Shown one piece after another: positions 9,411 through 18,604 of a stretch of 64,000 bases of DNA. The notes beneath the pieces are model-generated. The model had not been told where the DNA came from, ran no database searches, and saw only the letters and a program-made list of their open reading frames with translations. Each line of letters begins with the position of its first letter. Position 1 is the stretch's first letter. The translations under genes and the position numbers were made by a program. Origin of the DNA: Janthinobacterium sp. 344 (GTDB lineage Bacteria > Pseudomonadota > Gammaproteobacteria > Burkholderiales > Burkholderiaceae_D); NCBI RefSeq assembly GCF_900112025.1, contig NZ_FOKL01000011.1:62001-126000 (forward strand), read 5' to 3'.

Positions 9411-9431
9411 TTCTGGCGCGCGTGCGGCGCG

Positions 9432-11144
9432 TTATGGCGTTGTGGCGCCCCCGGCCGGCGCTGCCGTCATGCTGAGCGCCGTGTCGAGCGCCTCCATGAA
9501 TTCGGGTACGTTGATGGGCTTGGTCAGATAGCGCAGGAAGCCGGCATCAAGGCCCTTGCGCACGTCGCGCGGCAGGGCGTTGGCCGACAGGGCGATGACG
9601 GGAATGTGCGCCGTCAGCGGATCGAGGCGCAGCAAGCCCAGCACCTCGGTGCCACTGATGCCGGGCAGGTTGATGTCCATCAGGATCAGGTCGGGCTGGT
9701 GCTGGCGCGCCAGCGCGATGCCCAGGTGCCCATCGATGGCGCTGATCATGCCCAGGTCGCTGCGGCGGGCGATCAGTTGCTCGACCAGGATCAGGTTGGC
9801 TGGATTGTCCTCCACATACAGCACCTTGCGGCGCGGCGCATCGCAGGATGCCTCGCACGATGCGCCGTGGCCCATGTCGGCCGCCTGCGCGCCGTGCAGC
9901 AGCTCGGGAGCGGATGAGGCCGCTAGTTCGATCCAGAACACGGTGCCGACCCCGACCTCGCTCTCCACCCCCAGGGTGCCGCCCATCAGTTCGACCAGTT
10001 GCTTGGTCACCACCAGGCCGATGCCGGTGCCTTCCTCGGTGCCGGCTTCCTGTCCCAGCCGGTTAAAGGGCTGAAACAATTGCGCCAGTTGCTCGCTGCG
10101 CAAGCCATTGCCCGTGTCGCGCACGCTCAGTCGCACCCGCTCGCCATGCTGTTGGCATTCCACCAGCACACTGCCGCCCGTGCGGTTGTATTTGATCGCG
10201 TTCGACAGCAGGTTGATGACCACTTGTTTGACGCGCGTCAAGTCCGCATGCACGTAGAACGGCTGGGCGAGTGTAGGGAAGGTCAGCGTGATATGACGCT
10301 TTTGCGCTTGCGGCATGATCATGGCGCGGCAGTCGCGCAAGACATCGGTCAGCGCCATCGCCTCGCGCGACATGGCGACCCGCCCTGATTCGATCATCGA
10401 CAGGTCGAGAATTTCATTGATCAGGCGCAACAAATACCAGCCGCCATTGAGGATCTGGTCCAGCGAGCGTTGCTGCGAGGCGCTGGGCGGCGGCGTGTCC
10501 GACGCCATCAGCTGGGCAAAGCCCAGCACCGCGTTGAGCGGCGTGCGCAATTCATGGCTCATGCTCGACAGAAACTCCGACTTGGCGCGGTTGGCCTTGT
10601 CCGCTTGCGCGCGCGCGTTTTCCAGCTCGACGCTATTGTCGCTGAGCACGCGGTTGAGCAGCTCGCGCTCCTGTTCCGCATGCTTGCGCACGGTATTGTC
10701 GGTGCCGATCAGCAGATAGCCGATGATGGCGTCGTCCGCATCGCGCAGTGCCGTCACCGACACGATGGCCGGGAAGCGGCTGCCATCCTTGCGCACATAG
10801 GTCAGCTCGTAACTGTCTTCGATGCCGCGCGACGCCTTGTACACCAGCGCGTCGAAACCGGGGGCGATCGGGGTACCGAGTTCCAGCGAGAGGGCGGCGG
10901 CGCGGGCGATGACCTCGGCCGGATCGGAAATGCCGGCCGGCGTAATGCGGTCGATCACATCGCTTGCCTGATAGCCCAGCATGCGCTCGGCGCCGACATT
11001 GAACAGCTGGATCACGCCCTGCGCATCGGTGGCGACGCAGGAAAAATAAGGACTGCTGAAGATGGCTTCCTGCAATAGACCCGTTTTCAGGAGCGCAGGC
11101 TGGCCTGCGCGCGCGGCGTCGCCGGCACGGTAGATGTCGTTCAT
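9432..11144 (-). CDS. PAS-domain hybrid sensor histidine kinase/response regulator
   Basis: The 570-aa protein has a PAS domain (about 22-155, with the PAC-like DGSRFPAIVSVTAL segment), a short coiled linker and HisKA with phospho-acceptor His197 in SHELRTPLNAV. The HATPase domain shows the N box NLLSNAIKYN at 311-320, D-T-G-N-G at 343-347 and G-T-G-I-G-L at 372-377. A C-terminal receiver carries phospho-acceptor Asp490 (LILMDINLPG) and a later K in YLTKPIN. No transmembrane span is seen, so it is probably a cytosolic sensor. I chose the start at 11144 (MNDIYRAG) because the open frame upstream to 11372 does not look like a domain. The output partner is not adjacent. Confidence 0.9.
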   Translation of the reverse strand: MNDIYRAGDAARAGQPALLKTGLLQEAIFSSPYFSCVATDAQGVIQLFNVGAERMLGYQASDVIDRITPAGISDPAEVIARAAALSLELGTPIAPGFDALVYKASRGIEDSYELTYVRKDGSRFPAIVSVTALRDADDAIIGYLLIGTDNTVRKHAEQERELLNRVLSDNSVELENARAQADKANRAKSEFLSSMSHELRTPLNAVLGFAQLMASDTPPPSASQQRSLDQILNGGWYLLRLINEILDLSMIESGRVAMSREAMALTDVLRDCRAMIMPQAQKRHITLTFPTLAQPFYVHADLTRVKQVVINLLSNAIKYNRTGGSVLVECQQHGERVRLSVRDTGNGLRSEQLAQLFQPFNRLGQEAGTEEGTGIGLVVTKQLVELMGGTLGVESEVGVGTVFWIELAASSAPELLHGAQAADMGHGASCEASCDAPRRKVLYVEDNPANLILVEQLIARRSDLGMISAIDGHLGIALARQHQPDLILMDINLPGISGTEVLGLLRLDPLTAHIPVIALSANALPRDVRKGLDAGFLRYLTKPINVPEFMEALDTALSMTAAPAGGATTP

Positions 11145-11468
11145 GCTTACTGCCCTTGGTTCGCAACGGCCGCTTCTGGTCAGATAGGCGGGCTGCACAT
11201 TGTTGAGCGACAGGCGCTGTTGTCTTTGAAAGACGCTGCTGTCTGTGTTGCTAAACCACACGACAAGCGGCATTTTAGCAAATTTCCTTTTCACAATCGC
11301 GCGCACAGGGGGCGGCCAGGAACGCCAGTTGGCCCCGTGCTGTCCGGGTTTTTGGCGTGTCCGGCAAAACAAGCTATGTGCGGTACCCGGCAGAAATGGA
11401 TTTTTCTAAATGGCAATATTGGACCTATGAAATTTTACAGTTCGCAAAACATTCAAATCGAGGCCAGC
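11145..11468. other. Intergenic region between the divergent kinase and TPS genes
   Basis: 324 bp without a supported gene. On the minus strand there is an extended -10 (TGC before TAAAAT, the complement of 11272-11277) that could drive the kinase gene with a leader of about 120 nt. No convincing -35 or -10 pair was found for the plus-strand tpsB gene. Confidence 0.5.
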
Positions 11469-13142
11469 ATGTCCACTACCAAATTCCTGCCGTTCGCCGT
11501 GTTGGCGCTCACTCAGAGCATTGCTTTCGCACAGCAGGTACCCAGCGCTGGCAGCCAGTTGCACCAGATTCCGCCAGCACCGGCATTGCAGCAAGTCCCG
11601 CCGCGCCTGCGCGTCGAGCAGGCTGCCGAGCCGGTGGCCGCTGCACCCGCATCCGGTGCCAGCATCGAGGTCAGGCGCTTGCGCGTGACGGGGGCCGCAG
11701 CCTATCCGGAAGCGGCGCTGCTGGCCCTGACCGGGTTCCAGCCCGGCAGCCAGCTGACGGTGGCCGAACTGAACGCCATGGCCTTGACGATCGAGCAAGC
11801 GTACCGCCGCAACGGTTATTTCATCGCCCAGGCTTACCTGCCCGCGCAGGATATCCAGGATGGGGTAGTCACGATCGCGGTGCTGGAAGGGCAATATGGC
11901 CAGATCGGCCTGAAGAACCAGACGAATATGTCCGACGGCAGGGTGGGGGCGCTGCTGGCTGGCATCGACAGCGGCGACACGGTGATGCGCGAGCCGCTGG
12001 AGCAGCGCCTGCTGCTGCTGTCGGACTTGCCCGGGGTGCTCGTCAAGTCGACCCTGGCGCCCGGCGCCACGCCCGGCACCTCCGACCTGCTGGTCGATGT
12101 CCAGCCCGGCCAGCGCGTGACCGGCAGCATCGATGCCGACAATGCCGGCAGCCGCTATACGGGGGCCAACCGCATCGGCGGCACGATCAACCTGAACCAG
12201 CCGTTCGGCCTGGGCGACGTGGCGACCTTGCGCGTGCTGACCTCCGGCGACGGCCTGAAATATGCGCGCGCGTCGTACCAGCTGCAGGTGGGCCGCGCCA
12301 CGGTGGGGGCCGCATACAGCCGGCTCGATTACAAGCTGGGCAAGGAATTCGACAGCCTCGACGCCAAGGGCACGGCGAAAATTGCCGGCATCTACGGCAG
12401 TTATCCGCTGATCCGTTCGCGCGACAGCAATCTGTATGCGCAGCTGTCGTATGACGACAAGACCTTCCAGGACAAGGTCCAGGTGGCGGCCATCGTCAAC
12501 GATAAAAAAGTGCGCGCCGCCACCATCGGCCTGTTTGGCGACCACCGCGACAATCTCGGCGGCGGCGGCATCAGCAATTACGCGCTGGCGCTGACCAGCG
12601 GCGACCTCGACATCCAGACGGCCGATGTGCGCGCGTTTGACGCCTTGACGGCGCGCAGCAACGGCGGCTACCACAAGCTGGCCTTCAGCGCGACGCGCTT
12701 GCAAAACGTCAGCGACGCGGTGTCGCTGTATGCGGCCGTGAATGGCCAGCTGGCGTCGAAAAACCTGGACGTGTCGGAACGCATGGAGCTGGGCGGCATC
12801 AGCGGCGTGCGTGCCTATCCGGAAGGCGAGGCGTATGCCGACCAGGGTTATGTGCTGAACCTGGAAGCGCGCCTGCGACTGCCGCCGCTGCCATCGAACA
12901 TGCCAGGGCAGATGCAGCTGATCGGCTTTGTCGATACCGGTACCGTCTCGCTGAACAAGAACCAGTGGGCGGCCGGTGACAACAAACGCACCTTGAGCGG
13001 TGCCGGTATCGGCCTGAGCTGGGCTAACAACAGTGATTTCGTGGTGCGCACGTATTACGCGCACAAGCTGGGCGGCGCTGTGGCCACCTCGGCACCGGAC
13101 AAGGGCGGACGCTTCTGGATCCAGGCGGTGAAGTATTTCTAA
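11469..13142 (+). CDS. TpsB outer-membrane transporter (ShlB/FhaC/HecB family)
   Basis: Two-partner secretion pore that recognises and exports the TpsA protein encoded next door. The ATG at 11469 has GAGG 5 bp upstream and gives a Sec signal peptide ending near IAFA-QQ. The roughly 557-aa protein then has a Pro-rich linker, POTRA domains (from about IEVRRLRVTGAAAYPE, and the segment VVTIAVLEGQYGQI), and a 16-strand FhaC-type barrel. Typical barrel features are VRAYPEGEA (the L6-loop VRGY-like motif, here V-R-A-Y) and the final aromatic strand ending in KYF. It is followed 60 bp later by tpsA on the same strand. Confidence 0.93.
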   Translation: MSTTKFLPFAVLALTQSIAFAQQVPSAGSQLHQIPPAPALQQVPPRLRVEQAAEPVAAAPASGASIEVRRLRVTGAAAYPEAALLALTGFQPGSQLTVAELNAMALTIEQAYRRNGYFIAQAYLPAQDIQDGVVTIAVLEGQYGQIGLKNQTNMSDGRVGALLAGIDSGDTVMREPLEQRLLLLSDLPGVLVKSTLAPGATPGTSDLLVDVQPGQRVTGSIDADNAGSRYTGANRIGGTINLNQPFGLGDVATLRVLTSGDGLKYARASYQLQVGRATVGAAYSRLDYKLGKEFDSLDAKGTAKIAGIYGSYPLIRSRDSNLYAQLSYDDKTFQDKVQVAAIVNDKKVRAATIGLFGDHRDNLGGGGISNYALALTSGDLDIQTADVRAFDALTARSNGGYHKLAFSATRLQNVSDAVSLYAAVNGQLASKNLDVSERMELGGISGVRAYPEGEAYADQGYVLNLEARLRLPPLPSNMPGQMQLIGFVDTGTVSLNKNQWAAGDNKRTLSGAGIGLSWANNSDFVVRTYYAHKLGGAVATSAPDKGGRFWIQAVKYF

Positions 13143-13202
13143 GCCAGCGGTCATCCACGCACAGTCCGATCCATCACGCCCAACACAGAACAGAGAGACA
13201 CC

Positions 13203-16200
13203 ATGAACCACATTTACCGCTCGATATGGAATGAAAAGACCGGCGCCTATGTCGCCGTTTCCGAAAACACCAGCAGCGCCGGCAAGGCTTCGTCGTCGGT
13301 ACGCGGCAGCACCACCGCCAGCGCTGCCATGTTCGCCTTGAAGACCCTGTCGGTATCGCTGATGATGGCGCTCGGCGCCAACGTCCATGCGTTGCCGCCC
13401 GCCGGTAGCGTGACGGCCGGCGGCGCCACCATCAATAACAGCAAGCCAGGCAGCATGGTGATCAATCAATCGACGCAGAACGTGGCGATCAATTGGCAAA
13501 ATTTCAGTATCGCCGCCGGCGAAAGCGTGCAGTTCGTGCAGCCGAACAGCAATGCGGTGGCGCTCAACCGCGTCACCGGCAGCGATCCGTCCAGCATCCT
13601 GGGCAACCTCAGCGCGAACGGCAAGGTGTTCCTCATTAATCCGAACGGCATTTTGTTCGGCAAGGGCGCGTCGGTCAACGTGGGCGGCCTGGTCGGCTCG
13701 ACCCTGGGGCTGAGCGACAGCGATTTCATGGCCGGGCGCTACCAGTTCAGCGGCAACGCCAATGGCGCCATCGTCAACCAGGGCGCGATCAATGCGAACG
13801 GCGGCTATGTGGCGCTGGTCGGCGGCAAGGTCGATAACCAGGGCAGCATCATCGCCAACCGCGGCATGGTGGCGCTGGCCGCCGGCAGCGCCGTCACGCT
13901 CGATGTGCTGGGCGGACAGTTGCTCAACGTCACGGTCGATCGCGGCGCGCTCGGCGCGCTGGCGCAGAACGGCGGCCTGATCCAGGCCGACGGCGGCCAG
14001 GTCATGCTCAGCGCCCAAGGCGCCGGCAGCCTGCTGGGCAGCGCCGTCAACAATAGCGGCGTGATACGCGCCCGTACGCTGGAAAACCACAACGGCGTGA
14101 TTCGCCTGCTTGGCGATACGGCCGGCGGCAGCGTGACGCAGGCCGGCACGCTCGATGCATCGGGCCGTGGCGCAGGGGAACGCGGCGGCCAGGTCACGGT
14201 GCTGGGCCAGCACCTTGCGCTGACCGGCACGGCGGCCATCGACGCTTCGGGCGATGCCGGCGGCGGCACGGTGCTGATCGGCGGCAATTATCAAGGCAAG
14301 GGCATGGAAGCGCACGCGACTTCCGTGGCGATCGAGCACGGCGCCGAGGTGCATGCGGACGCGGTGAGTCGTGGCGATGGCGGCCAGATTGTGGCATGGT
14401 CCGATGGCACCACCACCTTCGGCGGGACGCTGACGGCGCGCGGCGGTGCGCTGTCCGGCAACGGTGGCCTGATTGAAACCTCGGGCAAGACCGTAGTACG
14501 CATCGATGGAGCGCATGTCGACACGCTGGCGCCGCGAGGCAGGACCGGCACCTGGCTGCTCGATCCGGTCAACTATACGATTGCGCTCGCTGGTGGCGAT
14601 GAAACGCCGGCCCAGGTGGCGCTCAGCCTGGCCAGCAGCAACCGCGTGATCACCGCCACGAATGACATCACGGTAGGCAGCGCGCTGACGTGGACCACGC
14701 CGCAAACGCTGGAATTGAATGCCGGTCACGACGTGCTGGTCAATGCGGCGATTACCGCCAGCACCGCCGGTTCCGGCATCAAACTGATCGCCCTCAACGA
14801 TGTGGTGCTCAATGCCGCGGCCGCGATCACGGCCAGCGGCAACGGGTCGCAAGTGAGCCTCGATGCCGGGCGCAACATCGTCATCGATGGCGCAGTGACC
14901 ACGGACGGCGGTGGTTCCACCGCCATGCGGGCGGCCAATAATATCGATATCAATGACGCACTCAGCGCGAACGGTGGCGGCTCCGTGAGCTTGATCGCCG
15001 ACCATACCATCACGATCAACGGCGAAGTGAGCGCCGATGGCGGGCAAGTGACATTGCGTGCCGACAATGACGGCACCGGCCCTGGCGTTGCCGGCGGTAC
15101 CGTGGTGTTTGCCGGCATCGGCAAGGTCAGCAGCGCCAAGACGGTGATTCTTTTCAATCCGAATGGCTATGGCAACACCGTTGCCGAGATCGCAGACTAC
15201 GGCAGCAAGGTGGTCGGCGCGCTCGACGCGCGCGCCTGGGTCTTCGCCCGCGCCGAGAACAAGGTCTACGACGCCACGACTGGCGCCAGCCTGGCGCTGG
15301 TCGCCGATCCGCGTGCCGGTGGCGACATTACCCTGGTACCGGGCATCGCCACCTTCAGCGACAAGAATGCGGGCACCGGCAAGGCTGTGGCCTACAGCGG
15401 CTATGAGCTGGGCGGCGCCGACGTCACGCGTTTCGCGCTGTTCGGCAACGGCAGCGGCAGCAGCTCGGCCAACATCAGCGCGCTGGCCATCCTCGGCTCG
15501 ATCGGCGCGGCCAGCAAAGTCTACGACGGCAACCAGAGCGCCGACATCACCAGCCGCAGCCTGAGCGGCGTGCTGGCGGCCGATACGGCGAGCGTCAGCT
15601 ATACGGGCGGCTCGGCCACCTTTCTTGACCCGAATGTCGGCAACAACAAGGCGGTGCTGGGCACCGGCATGGGCCTGACGGGAGCGGAAGCCAGCAACTA
15701 CACGGTCAACAGCAGCGCATCGACCGCCGCCAGCATCACGCCGGCCGCGCTGACGGTAACGGCGGCCAATGCCAGCAAAGTCTACGGCCAGACGCCGAGC
15801 CTGTCGGCCTTCACCTACGCCGGCACGCAAAATGGTGAAACGGTCGGCAATGTGACCGAGACCAGCGTCGGCGCCGCCGCCACCGCGCCGGTCGCCGGAC
15901 CGTACGCCATCGTGCCCAGCGCGGCCGGCGGCGGCACCTTCACGCCATCGAATTACACCATCACCTATGTCAACGGCGCGCTGGCAGTAACGCCGGCGCC
16001 GTTGACGATCACGGCGATGGATGCGAGCAAGGTCTACGGCCAGACCCCGACCTTGTCCGCGTATGCCTCGACCGCGCTGCAGAATGGCGAAAGCATCGGC
16101 AGCGTGACTGAAACCAGCGCCGGCACGCTGGCCACGGCGCCGGTCGCCGGGCCGTACGCCATCATTCCCGGCGATGCATCAGGGGGCACCTTTACGCCAT

Positions 16201-17138
16201 CGAACTATGCGATCACCTATGTCAATGGCGTGCTGGTGGTCACGCCTGCGCCATTGAGCATCACCGCCAATAATGTCACCAAGACTTACGGCGAAACGCC
16301 AGACCTGAGCGGTTTTACGTCGAGCGCGCTGCAGAACGGCGAAAGTATCGGCAGCGTCAGTGGCACCAGCCCCGGCGCCGCTGCGGATGCCGCCGCGCCC
16401 GGACCATACGCGATTACGCCCGGTAAGGCGACGGGCGGCAGCTTCACGCCGTCGAATTATGCAATTACCTACGTGAATGGTGCTCTGGTCGTGATCCCCG
16501 CGGTGACGGTGCCGCCGGTCGTCCCGCCGGTGGTGGTGGAGCCGCCGGTGCTTGTTCCTCCCGTGGTCGTCGAGCCGCCCGTGGTTGTTCCACCCGTCGT
16601 CGTCCCGCCCGTGGTCGTCCCGCCGGTCGTCGAGCCGCCCGTGGTGGTTGAGCCGCCGGTGCTTGTTCCTCCCGTGGTTGTCCCGCCCATCGTCGAGCCG
16701 CCGGTGGTTGTTCCACCCGTCGTCGTCCCGCCCGTGGTCATCGATCCGCCCGTGGTTGCCCCACCCGTGGTCGCGCCGCCGGTCATCGTCCCGCCCGTGC
16801 CCGTTCCTCCCGTGGTGCTCCCGCCGGTCGCCGTGATCCCGCCCTTGGTCGCGCCACCGGCCATCGTGCCGCCCGTCCTGGTGCCGCCCGTCCCGGAGTT
16901 GCCGCCCGTGGTCGTGCCGCCAAATAAGGTGACGCCTGCACCGCCGCCGGTGGTGACACTGGTGGTGGTGCCGCCGGCCTTGCCGCCTGATGCGACATTC
17001 ACGCTGCCACCGCCAGTGCCGCCAGTGTTGCCGCCAGTACCAGTGGTGGCGCCGCCAGCGCCGCCTGTCACGCCGCTGGAAGCACCGCCACCGCCGTATG
17101 TGCCGGTGTTGCGTCCGCGCAAACAGGATCGCAACTGA
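13203..17138 (+). CDS. TpsA filamentous-haemagglutinin-like exoprotein with YDG/MBG repeats
   Basis: A 1311-aa secreted protein. It begins with an extended signal-peptide region (MNHIYRSIWNEKTGAYVAVSE) and a hydrophobic stretch ending at NVHA-LPP. The haemagglutinin-activity TPS domain follows (about 65-330), with the NPNGILFGKGA and NQGAI motifs that TpsB recognises. A beta-helix-like section runs to about 640. Next come two YDG-type units (KVYDATTG near 685 and KVYDGNQS near 775), three MBG repeats of 84 residues (about 845-1098), and roughly 200 residues of PPVV/PPVVVEPP repeats ending in PVLRPRKQDRN. The likely role is an adhesin or surface fibre. The C-terminal Pro-Val region may span the periplasm/envelope or keep the protein cell-bound. 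Its stop overlaps the next start (TGATG). Confidence 0.92.
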   Translation: MNHIYRSIWNEKTGAYVAVSENTSSAGKASSSVRGSTTASAAMFALKTLSVSLMMALGANVHALPPAGSVTAGGATINNSKPGSMVINQSTQNVAINWQNFSIAAGESVQFVQPNSNAVALNRVTGSDPSSILGNLSANGKVFLINPNGILFGKGASVNVGGLVGSTLGLSDSDFMAGRYQFSGNANGAIVNQGAINANGGYVALVGGKVDNQGSIIANRGMVALAAGSAVTLDVLGGQLLNVTVDRGALGALAQNGGLIQADGGQVMLSAQGAGSLLGSAVNNSGVIRARTLENHNGVIRLLGDTAGGSVTQAGTLDASGRGAGERGGQVTVLGQHLALTGTAAIDASGDAGGGTVLIGGNYQGKGMEAHATSVAIEHGAEVHADAVSRGDGGQIVAWSDGTTTFGGTLTARGGALSGNGGLIETSGKTVVRIDGAHVDTLAPRGRTGTWLLDPVNYTIALAGGDETPAQVALSLASSNRVITATNDITVGSALTWTTPQTLELNAGHDVLVNAAITASTAGSGIKLIALNDVVLNAAAAITASGNGSQVSLDAGRNIVIDGAVTTDGGGSTAMRAANNIDINDALSANGGGSVSLIADHTITINGEVSADGGQVTLRADNDGTGPGVAGGTVVFAGIGKVSSAKTVILFNPNGYGNTVAEIADYGSKVVGALDARAWVFARAENKVYDATTGASLALVADPRAGGDITLVPGIATFSDKNAGTGKAVAYSGYELGGADVTRFALFGNGSGSSSANISALAILGSIGAASKVYDGNQSADITSRSLSGVLAADTASVSYTGGSATFLDPNVGNNKAVLGTGMGLTGAEASNYTVNSSASTAASITPAALTVTAANASKVYGQTPSLSAFTYAGTQNGETVGNVTETSVGAAATAPVAGPYAIVPSAAGGGTFTPSNYTITYVNGALAVTPAPLTITAMDASKVYGQTPTLSAYASTALQNGESIGSVTETSAGTLATAPVAGPYAIIPGDASGGTFTPSNYAITYVNGVLVVTPAPLSITANNVTKTYGETPDLSGFTSSALQNGESIGSVSGTSPGAAADAAAPGPYAITPGKATGGSFTPSNYAITYVNGALVVIPAVTVPPVVPPVVVEPPVLVPPVVVEPPVVVPPVVVPPVVVPPVVEPPVVVEPPVLVPPVVVPPIVEPPVVVPPVVVPPVVIDPPVVAPPVVAPPVIVPPVPVPPVVLPPVAVIPPLVAPPAIVPPVLVPPVPELPPVVVPPNKVTPAPPPVVTLVVVPPALPPDATFTLPPPVPPVLPPVPVVAPPAPPVTPLEAPPPPYVPVLRPRKQDRN
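15737..16497 (+). repeat. Three tandem 252-bp MBG-domain repeats within tpsA
   Basis: Units begin near 15738, 15990 and 16242, each coding for a block that starts TPAALTVTA or TPAPLTITA-like and ends NYAITYVNGAL-like. The spacing is a constant 252 bp (84 codons). Units 2 and 3 share longer identical runs, such as the QNGESIGSV segment, than either shares with unit 1. Confidence 0.85.
16498..17118 (+). repeat. Proline-valine codon repeat tract at the tpsA 3' end
   Basis: About 620 bp of degenerate short repeats encode PPVV, EPPVV and VPPVL units. They contain many near-identical 15-30 bp DNA blocks (CCCGTGGTCGTCCCGCC-like), so copy number is likely to vary by slippage or recombination in frame. 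Confidence 0.85.
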
Positions 17139-17818
17139 TGGCCGGGCGATGGGGCGGCCTTCTATGCGCCCTGAGCATCGTGCTTGCGTCGCCATGTGCG
17201 CTGGCGGCCGGGGGACGGGCCGACTTCAAACTGGAGCCGGCCTCTGCCGAAGCCAGCAGGCTGGCGGACTGGATCGTCGATTCCGGCGATAATGGCCGCC
17301 TGCCGTTCGTTATCGTTGACAAGCACGGCGCCAGGGTATTTGTCTTCAGCGCCGACGGCGGCTTGCGCGGCGCCTCGCCCGCCTTGCTGGGACAGTCGTC
17401 GGGCGACGACTCCGCACCTGGCATCGGCACGCGCAAGCTGGCCGACATCCGGCCCGAGGAGCGCACCACGCCGGCTGGCCGCTTTGTCGCGTCGCTGGGC
17501 CAGAATCTGCATGGCGGGGAAGTCTTGTGGGTCGATTACGACGCCGCCATTTCCCTGCATCCTGTCGTTACCAGCAATGCACGCGAACGCCGGCTGCAGC
17601 GCCTGGCCAGCGCCACGCCGCTTGATAATCGCATTTCTTATGGCTGCATCAACGTGCCGCCCCAGTTTTACCGGAATGTCGTCAGTCCCGCCTTCAGGCA
17701 GTCCGACGGCATTGTGTATATCCTTCCAGAAACCCGACCGGCCAGCGCCGTGTTCCCACGCTATCCGGCCCCACCCTCAGTCGACGGCCATGCGGCTGGA
17801 GCGCCGCCACGTCCATAG
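17138..17818 (+). CDS. L,D-transpeptidase-like (YkuD-fold) exported protein
   Basis: A 226-aa protein with a Sec signal peptide (cleavage near ALAA). The catalytic signature is RISYGCINVP at residues 165-174 with Cys170; His141 (SLHPVV) is the candidate second catalytic residue. Canonical YkuD enzymes have S/T-H-G-C at this site; here the His is Tyr, a variant of the motif. No LysM or other peptidoglycan-binding domain is visible. Its start overlaps the tpsA stop by one base, so it is made with the exoprotein. A role in attaching TpsA or remodelling peptidoglycan around the secretion site is inference only. Its 3' end overlaps the convergent MipA-family gene by 42 bp. Confidence 0.75.
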   Translation: MAGRWGGLLCALSIVLASPCALAAGGRADFKLEPASAEASRLADWIVDSGDNGRLPFVIVDKHGARVFVFSADGGLRGASPALLGQSSGDDSAPGIGTRKLADIRPEERTTPAGRFVASLGQNLHGGEVLWVDYDAAISLHPVVTSNARERRLQRLASATPLDNRISYGCINVPPQFYRNVVSPAFRQSDGIVYILPETRPASAVFPRYPAPPSVDGHAAGAPPRP

Positions 17819-18604
17819 CAGGCCGATGCCGGCCGAGGTGCCGCTGTTCTGGCGCAGCAGGGGACTGGCGTGGTTGGCGGCGCCTGTGTAGTTGTCGTAG
17901 CGCACAAAGGCGAAGGCGCGCCAGTCGCGCTGCAGCCGGTACGAAGCACCGAGGCCCAGGCGGGTCAGCATCAGCCCGCTTTTTGCCGTGTAGGATGGGC
18001 GCTGCGCGGTGGCAAACGCGGGGGCCACGCCATAAAAATAGTCGTTGATGGCGGCATTGCCCAGCACGGCGCCCAGGCTGGCGTCGACGTGCCATGCCTG
18101 CTCCACATCCTGCAGCCGGTAGACGAGGCGCGGCTCGAAGGTGGCGCCCTGGCGGCGCAGGCCGCCGCGCGCTTCGATGACGGCGCGCAAGGGCAATTCC
18201 AGGCTCAGGCGGCCCTGCGGCGTCGGCTCGGCCAGCTTGATTGTCAGGCGCGGGCCAAATTCCACCAGGGTGCCCAGGTCCGGCATGCCGCGCCGGGCCG
18301 GCACGTCGCTGGAGCGGGCGGGCAAGGACAGGGCAAAGCCGATATCGAAGCCGAGACGGTCCGTCTCCAGCAGGCGCGCGCCCACGCCGGAGCGGTCGGC
18401 GCGCAAGACTTTGCCTCGATAAATGACAAAGGGCAGGGCCAGCGTGCGTGCCGAGTGCTCGCTGGCGCCCGGATAGGCGGGCGTGACGGCCGTGCCGCCA
18501 AAGACGCCCGCTTCCCATAAGGGTAATGCCGGCTCGGCGGCGCACGCGGACGCCATGCCGGCGCAGAGGGCGGCCAGGGCCAGCAGCGCGCGCGTGATGC
18601 TCAT
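17777..18604 (-). CDS. MipA/OmpV family outer-membrane protein
   Basis: A 275-aa protein with a Sec signal peptide (MSITRALLALAALCAG..., cleavage near ACAA). The mature part alternates polar and hydrophobic residues, as in a beta-barrel, with MipA/OmpV features: WEAGVFGGTAVTPAYPGASEH near the N-terminus, DIGFALSLPARSSDVPARRGMPDLG in two parts, and a repeated GLGASYRLQRDWRAFAF strand late. It ends without the usual terminal Phe (MAVD), which is slightly odd. MipA in E. coli links murein enzymes; other members are stress porins or adhesins. The start codon overlaps the stop of the upstream lipoprotein gene (ATGA), so the pair is coupled. Confidence 0.82.
   Translation of the reverse strand: MSITRALLALAALCAGMASACAAEPALPLWEAGVFGGTAVTPAYPGASEHSARTLALPFVIYRGKVLRADRSGVGARLLETDRLGFDIGFALSLPARSSDVPARRGMPDLGTLVEFGPRLTIKLAEPTPQGRLSLELPLRAVIEARGGLRRQGATFEPRLVYRLQDVEQAWHVDASLGAVLGNAAINDYFYGVAPAFATAQRPSYTAKSGLMLTRLGLGASYRLQRDWRAFAFVRYDNYTGAANHASPLLRQNSGTSAGIGLLWTWRRSSRMAVD

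Noticed and set aside
11406..15830. A 1474-codon minus-strand open frame antisense to the TPS genes
   Set aside because: The plus-strand frame encodes recognisable TpsB and TpsA domains. The antisense product is rich in His, Arg, Gln, Ala and Gly without any family motif, as expected from the complement of high-GC coding sequence.
16498..17118. CRISPR-like array
   Set aside because: The repeats are degenerate, of irregular spacing and encode an in-frame Pro-Val tract; there are no unique spacers and no cas genes.
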